Shown here one piece after another: positions 4,361-5,090 of a DNA stretch of 5,090 nt; the stretch's first letter is position 1, and each line of letters opens with the position of its first letter. The notes under the pieces are model-generated. The model saw only the letters and a program-made list of their open reading frames with translations. It searched no databases and was not told the origin of the DNA. The position numbers were made by a program, and so were the translations under genes. Source of the DNA: Pseudomonadota bacterium (GTDB lineage Bacteria > Pseudomonadota > Alphaproteobacteria > Rhizobiales > Xanthobacteraceae); contig JAFAFP010000243.1 in assembly GCA_023423415.1 (NCBI GenBank), positions 1 to 5,090 of the forward strand, in the 5' to 3' direction.

Positions 4361-5090
4361 ATGGCCCAGCTTGCGCAGCACCAAACACAGCCTCTTGCGA
4401 TTGAGGCAACGCTCAATTACGCGCTCAATGACGGCCAGAAGATCATCGTCCAGCCGGTGGGCGGCACCTCCACGGAAATGCGCGCCACCGGCACCAAGGA
4501 CCCGCATCGGGTCACCATCGAGAATGGGCGCCTGAAGGATTTCACGCTGGACGGCGACGGCTTTCGCCTCGTCCATCACGACACAAAAGTCAGGGATTTT
4601 TTCAGTCCGGACGAAATCCGGGATGTCTACTATCCCGAAATGATCGAGCTGATCAAAGCGCAGAGCGGCGCAAAGCGCGTGGTGGTGTTCGATCACACAC
4701 TGCGTACCGCCGACGACGCCGATCGCGAGACGCGCAAGATCCGTGAGGTCGTGCCGCGCGTCCACAACGACTACACGGAATGGTCAGGCCCGCAGCGCGT
4801 TCGCGACGTTCTGCCGGACGAAGCGGATGATCTGCTGTCGCGCCGCTTCGCCATCATCCAGGTCTGGCGGCCGATCCGTCATCAGGTGGAAAGCTTTCCG
4901 CTTGCGATGTGCGATGCGAGGAGCATTGCAGCCGACGATCTGATCGTCACGGAACGGCGACATCCAAACCGGATCGGCCAGACCTATGCAGTCACCTACA
5001 GCCCAGCACATCGCTGGTACTGGTTCCCGCTGATGCAGCGGGACGAAGCGATCGTATTCAAGGTCTATGATTCAATGAAAGACGGACGCG
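4361..5090 (+). CDS. CmcJ/NvfI-like family putative Fe(II)/2-oxoglutarate oxidoreductase, 5' part (runs off right edge)
   Basis: An open frame of 243 codons with no stop begins MAQLAQHQTQPLAIEATLNY. Recognisable family signatures, in order, are VVVFDHTLR (107-115), VHNDYTEWSGPQRVRDVLP (134-152), FAIIQVWRP (163-171), PLAMCDARSI (180-189) and TYAVTYSPAHRWYWFPLMQRDEAIVFKVYDS (208-238, shown only in part: AHRWYWFPLMQRDEA). These match my memory of the CmcJ/NvfI/GA4-desaturase-like family, often annotated as methyltransferase or hydroxylase. CmcJ takes part in 7-methoxylation of cephamycin and fungal NvfI is a 2-oxoglutarate-dependent dioxygenase. H135 and D137 fit the HxD metal-binding motif; the distal His should lie beyond the window. 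Members are about 270-300 residues, so most of the protein is present. Soluble, with no signal peptide seen. The bacterial substrate is unknown, and no biosynthetic partner is visible. It lies 293 bases after rne, beyond a strong stem-loop, so it is probably a separate transcript. Confidence 0.8.
   Translation, partial: MAQLAQHQTQPLAIEATLNYALNDGQKIIVQPVGGTSTEMRATGTKDPHRVTIENGRLKDFTLDGDGFRLVHHDTKVRDFFSPDEIRDVYYPEMIELIKAQSGAKRVVVFDHTLRTADDADRETRKIREVVPRVHNDYTEWSGPQRVRDVLPDEADDLLSRRFAIIQVWRPIRHQVESFPLAMCDARSIAADDLIVTERRHPNRIGQTYAVTYSPAHRWYWFPLMQRDEAIVFKVYDSMKDGR

Noticed and set aside
4134..4535. Plus-strand 133-codon frame starting in the spacer
   Set aside because: Its second half is out of frame with the well-supported oxidoreductase gene. 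It has no ribosome binding site, and the Arg/Ser-rich translation is shadow-like.

Overview
The window is a GC-rich chromosomal fragment that looks alphaproteobacterial, most likely from Rhizobiales near Bradyrhizobium, Afipia or Rhodopseudomonas. The main support is the central gene, an RNase E whose start (MSNKMLIDATHPEETRV), long acidic insertion inside the S1 domain and C-terminal GWW peptide are typical of that group. The taxonomic placement is inferred from remembered family features, not from a search.

Layout, left to right. Positions 1-139 (minus strand) hold the first 46 codons of a DUF3597-type small protein that runs off the left edge through a suspicious G-homopolymer stretch. Positions 140-968 are an 829-base divergent non-coding region. 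Its left part carries two similar short inverted repeats, and a sigma-70-like promoter (403-431) follows. From about 438 to 968 I infer a roughly 530-nt rne leader rich in stem-loops, with an A/U-rich gap carrying RNase E-like cleavage motifs and a nearly G-free C/A-rich stretch before the start codon. Positions 969-4067 (plus) encode RNase E (1032 aa) with all catalytic, zinc-link and 5'-sensor residues present. A strong stem-loop follows the stop codon at 4076-4104. After a 293-base spacer containing two perfect palindromes, an open gene starts at 4361 and runs off the right edge. It belongs to the CmcJ/NvfI-like family of putative Fe(II)/2-oxoglutarate oxidoreductases.

The three genes do not form an obvious pathway. 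RNase E is the scaffold and endonuclease of the RNA degradosome, and its long folded leader suggests feedback control of its own mRNA, as known for E. coli rne, though the sequence is unrelated. The DUF3597 gene is divergent. The oxidoreductase has its own strong ribosome binding site and is probably a separate unit. The least described parts are the rne leader, the S1 insertion and the oxidoreductase. I see no mobile element, CRISPR array, tRNA or rRNA.
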